From an uncultured Lachnospiraceae bacterium (GTDB taxonomy: Bacteria; Bacillota; Clostridia; Lachnospirales; Lachnospiraceae), in assembly GCA_946538445.1 (NCBI GenBank), contig CAMNGO010000003.1, forward strand, positions 1-35,787: 35,787 nucleotides of DNA. Reading direction: 5' to 3'. Positions within the stretch are counted from its first letter, which is position 1. Every line of letters starts with the position of its first letter. Shown piece after piece: positions 33,671-35,787 of the stretch. The notes under the pieces were generated by a model that was given only the letters and a program-made list of their open reading frames with translations, had not been told where the DNA came from and ran no database searches. Made by a program: the position numbers and the translations under genes.

Positions 33671-34765
33671 TTAGTGTTTCAGCTTTTTTATAACTTCCTC
33701 AAGCTTTTGATGATCCTCATTTGAGAAAAGAGTCTCATGCGAAGATGCATGTCTCCGGAGTGCTGCTTTTATCCTGGAACGATTCCGTGAATCTTTTTCA
33801 ATCTTTTCAATGATGGGGAATAATTCTTCTACATCAAGAATGAGGGGATACTGGTATTGGTTTTCCCAAGTTGAACAATCACGAAGAAGATTCACCAGCC
33901 AGTTGTCTTTCCTATTAGAGGATGAGATTTTATTTTTAAGAAATCTATCTCGTTCCCCAATCCATTTTGTAATTCTTTTTAGAATATTTTTCTCGATGGA
34001 TTTATCAAAGTAATCAGTTATCAATTCATCGGTTAACTCTGACAAACGATTTGTTTTGAAAGCACGCTTTATTCCCTGTGTACCTTTAAGACGAAACTCA
34101 AAGCGGACGAAGCTGATATTACTATCGGTATCTCGGCCAGAACAATATGTTTTGTCATATATCTTAAAATTACGGTAGCGAGATGAATGCTGTGTTTGTT
34201 TACTATTGGCATAATAAGACACTTCTTCTGTTTTATCCCCTGAGAGATTTTGAAATTTTATCTGGTTACTTAGGATCCCCGGCAGTTTGTTCATAATCAG
34301 ACGGAATACCCGATCATATTCTATAAAAGCATGATTGAGCATAAGAGTCCGGTTGATTTCGATTTCTTTCACTCCTGCATTATCCAAACATATATCTATC
34401 CCATATTTTGTAAACAGATGATTCTGGATGGATTTGATATATTTTTTATAATCTTTAATGCTTAGGCAATGAAGATTCTTATGAACCGGATCCTCGGGAA
34501 CCGATAGAGTCATAAAACAAAAAGGTATGGGCAGTCCCCTTTGGCTTAACACACCAGCACGCATGGATACAATCATTCCGTCCCCCTTAATAGACAAGTG
34601 AGAAAAAGCTTTTCCATGCCTGGCATAATAGTAAGGGGGATGCTTATTGACTTTTATGATTCCTTCTTTTGTCAGGAAATCAATATCGTAGATGTCTTTG
34701 ATGATTATGTTGTTAAGTACGATCTGATCAATCAGTACATTTTCATTTACAATACTTTCAATCAT
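33671..34765 (-). CDS. Putative phage/plasmid replication protein (gene II/X-like)
   Basis: A 364-residue minus-strand product with AAGGAG properly placed before its ATG. It recalls the gene II/X family of filamentous phages and related plasmid Rep proteins: an N-terminal part with SLKGDG-like SIKGDGMIVSMRAG, then KEIEINRTLMLNH, FKIYDKTY, and a segment of alternating charge VRFEFRLKGTQGIKRAF that resembles the family's R-x-E-x-R-L helix start. The C-terminal 100 residues are basic and helical and may bind DNA. I cannot point out an HUH motif or the nicking tyrosine with certainty, so the assignment is tentative. Convergent with the small recombinase. If right, the element can make a circular, rolling-circle-replicating form. 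Confidence 0.5.
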   Translation of the reverse strand: MIESIVNENVLIDQIVLNNIIIKDIYDIDFLTKEGIIKVNKHPPYYYARHGKAFSHLSIKGDGMIVSMRAGVLSQRGLPIPFCFMTLSVPEDPVHKNLHCLSIKDYKKYIKSIQNHLFTKYGIDICLDNAGVKEIEINRTLMLNHAFIEYDRVFRLIMNKLPGILSNQIKFQNLSGDKTEEVSYYANSKQTQHSSRYRNFKIYDKTYCSGRDTDSNISFVRFEFRLKGTQGIKRAFKTNRLSELTDELITDYFDKSIEKNILKRITKWIGERDRFLKNKISSSNRKDNWLVNLLRDCSTWENQYQYPLILDVEELFPIIEKIEKDSRNRSRIKAALRRHASSHETLFSNEDHQKLEEVIKKLKH

Positions 34766-34811
34766 ATTTCCGGCTCCTTTTTGATGTCACCTTCAATATG
34801 AGAAAGAGTTC

Positions 34812-34841
34812 AAAAACGATAGTATTAGAATCAAATTTTTG
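34812..34841. repeat. Inverted repeat upstream of the replication-like gene
   Basis: TTCAAAAA and TTTTTGAA form an 8-bp dyad within about 50-80 bases upstream of the minus-strand start. It may be an operator or part of an origin. Confidence 0.4.
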
Positions 34842-34916
34842 AATAATCTGCTACTCTCGAAATAATAAGGAAATATGCCTATTATCATAGATTCTTTATT
34901 TCCAGAAATAGTTCAG

Positions 34917-34956
34917 AAAAGGGTTCAGATTCAAATTTGTTTTAAACCCCTTTTTT
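34917..34956 (+). terminator. Terminator-like hairpin before the resolvase
   Basis: AAAAGGGTT and AACCCCTTTT pair with one bulge around an ~19-nt loop and end in T6. It precedes the resolvase start by about 60 bases; its role is unclear (it might isolate the resolvase from upstream transcription). Confidence 0.5.
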
Positions 34957-35017
34957 AGAACTTACAAAGAAATCATATTATAGATATGTAGAATAGAAAT
35001 AGAAGGGAGATATTGAT

Positions 35018-35599
35018 ATGGCTCAATTACTAGGATATGCAAGGGTTTCTACGATTGATCAGAATCTAGATAGGCAACTGGACGCCCTAAAAGAATATGG
35101 GGTGGATGAGAGACTTATTTATCAGGAAAAGATCACGGGAACAAAAAAAGACCGACCAGAACTGATAAGGATGCTAAACGAAATGCAAAAGGGAGATACT
35201 CTGGTGATTTGCGATCTGACCAGGATATCCAGGAGTACAAGAGATATGCTTGATATCGTAGAGAAGATCAAAAGGAAAGGAGCCTATATCAAATCCCTGA
35301 AAGATACTTGGCTTGATACTACATCTGCTAATCCCTACAGTCAGTTTCTTCTGATCATCATGAGTGCTCTAGCCCAACTGGAGAGAGATCTGATTAGCCA
35401 AAGGACTAGAGAAGGTCTCAAAGCTGCTAAGGCAAGGGGGAGGAAAGGTGGAAGGCCTTCTATACAGAATGAACACAAAGATGCCGTAATGGCTATGTAT
35501 CGAGGTGGTATGAAAATTTCAGATATCGTTAGGGAGACAAAAATATCCAGAAGTACAGTGAAAAGGATTATAAAAAGTAATGAAGGAGAGATGAATTAA
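35018..35599 (+). CDS. Serine recombinase (resolvase/invertase family)
   Basis: A 193-residue small serine recombinase with the catalytic domain at residues 1-125 and a C-terminal helix-turn-helix. The nucleophile is the serine in YARVSTIDQN (about residue 11); the conserved arginines lie in ICDLTRISRSTRDML, and LAQLERDLISQRTREG starts the E-helix, followed by KARGRKGGRPS and the HTH (ISDIVRETKISRSTVKRIIK). Length and order match Tn3-type resolvases and DNA invertases of Gram-positive plasmids. GAAGGGAG precedes the ATG. Dyads and a repeated TGTGTATCAA directly downstream may be its site. It could resolve element dimers or invert a segment. Confidence 0.92.
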   Translation: MAQLLGYARVSTIDQNLDRQLDALKEYGVDERLIYQEKITGTKKDRPELIRMLNEMQKGDTLVICDLTRISRSTRDMLDIVEKIKRKGAYIKSLKDTWLDTTSANPYSQFLLIIMSALAQLERDLISQRTREGLKAAKARGRKGGRPSIQNEHKDAVMAMYRGGMKISDIVRETKISRSTVKRIIKSNEGEMN

Positions 35600-35631
35600 G
35601 TACAAAATATGCTTTCTGTTCCAAGTCCTCA

Positions 35632-35672
35632 TGATACTGTGTATCAAACTGGTTTATAACCATGTGTATCAA
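35632..35672. promoter_or_regulatory. Possible resolvase site with palindrome and direct repeats
   Basis: TGATAC-TGT-GTATCA (35632-35646) is a perfect dyad; GGTT-TAT-AACC (35651-35661) is another. TGTGTATCAA occurs at 35638-35647 and again at 35663-35672. This cluster begins 33 bases after the serine recombinase stop and ends where alpha-2-macroglobulin similarity begins. Confidence 0.45.
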
Positions 35673-35787
35673 TTCCTGATATCCTTCACCCCGAGGAAGA
35701 GTTCACCGTAAAGGTATCAGAGAAGAGCGGAAAGCCCATAACCTATACACTTGCCATAGGGGACGAAGGACTTCTGGACCTTACCGC
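35666..35787 (+). pseudogene. Alpha-2-macroglobulin family fragment (no start; runs off the window)
   Basis: The frame following an in-frame TAA at 35657 reads IPDILHPEEEFTVKV and then SEKSGKPITYTLAIGDEGLL before DLT at the window end. This is the region before the thioester/bait area of bacterial alpha-2-macroglobulins (usually SEK-GK-MTYTLAIVDEGLLDLT) and is closest in style to Bacteroidetes proteins. There is no start codon or ribosome site, and the expected several hundred upstream residues are missing. It is either a gene cut by insertion or recombination, or a wrongly joined contig end. Only about 40 residues are visible, but the match is distinctive. GTG is replaced by GGG in the usual AIVDEG. 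Confidence 0.68.

Noticed and set aside
1..35787. CRISPR arrays, insertion sequences with terminal inverted repeats, rRNA genes
   Set aside because: No regularly spaced repeats, no DDE transposase gene and no rRNA sequence are visible.

Overview
The window looks like a chromosome segment of a Gram-positive anaerobe of the Lachnospiraceae/Clostridia type. The reasons are the strong AGGAGG ribosome sites, a class III fructose-bisphosphatase, a long-form HPF beside secA, a CobW/DUF1980-type fusion, an LPXTG-like wall protein, TTGACA/TATAAT promoters, and U-tailed hairpin terminators. This placement rests on protein and signal style read by eye; no database search was run.

Layout. (1) 1-2173: the end of a CobW-like GTPase fused to a DUF1980-like domain, then a lipoprotein of unknown function. 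(2) 2557-6667: a lactate-use locus with a lactate permease, a GlcD-type FAD dehydrogenase and a FadR-type GntR regulator. Two identical palindromes, TGGGTAACCCA, flank a very good promoter in front of the permease and are probably this regulator's operators. (3) 6668-20538: a long same-strand housekeeping run: hpf (own promoter and terminator), secA, prfB, tex, a YcxB-like membrane protein, tsaE, tsaB, rimI, rnz, tsaD, ispD and a divergent ClpX-like ATPase. From secA to 20500 no clear terminator is visible. tsaE, tsaB and tsaD make the t6A tRNA modification, and rnz matures tRNA 3' ends. A tight cluster of DnaA-box-like 9-mers lies upstream of hpf. (4) 20653-25195: fbp and then ilvBN. (5) 25205-30346: a single 1640-residue wall-anchored surface protein with its own promoter and terminator.

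(6) 30511-35787: accessory DNA. A tRNA-Pro(CGG) gene is followed by a Tn916-like tyrosine integrase on the minus strand whose 3' end points at the tRNA, a common arrangement for integrated elements. Behind it come a roughly 270-nt hairpin-rich stretch with a possible pseudoknot (a candidate structured RNA), a perfect 17-bp hairpin, a second small tyrosine recombinase, a convergent gene resembling filamentous-phage gene II/X or plasmid replication proteins, and a serine resolvase. This region is visibly richer in A/T than the core genes. The last ~120 bases encode an abruptly starting piece of a Bacteroidetes-style alpha-2-macroglobulin. It suggests either an insertion junction or a chimeric contig end.

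The most original part is 32170-32510: a compact set of at least seven nested or consecutive hairpins, one loop of which can pair over 8 of 9 positions with a downstream strand, placed between two different tyrosine recombinases. I do not recognise it as a known RNA family. The ClpX-like protein without the RKH loop, with an acidic N-terminus and a lysine tract, is the second most unusual item.
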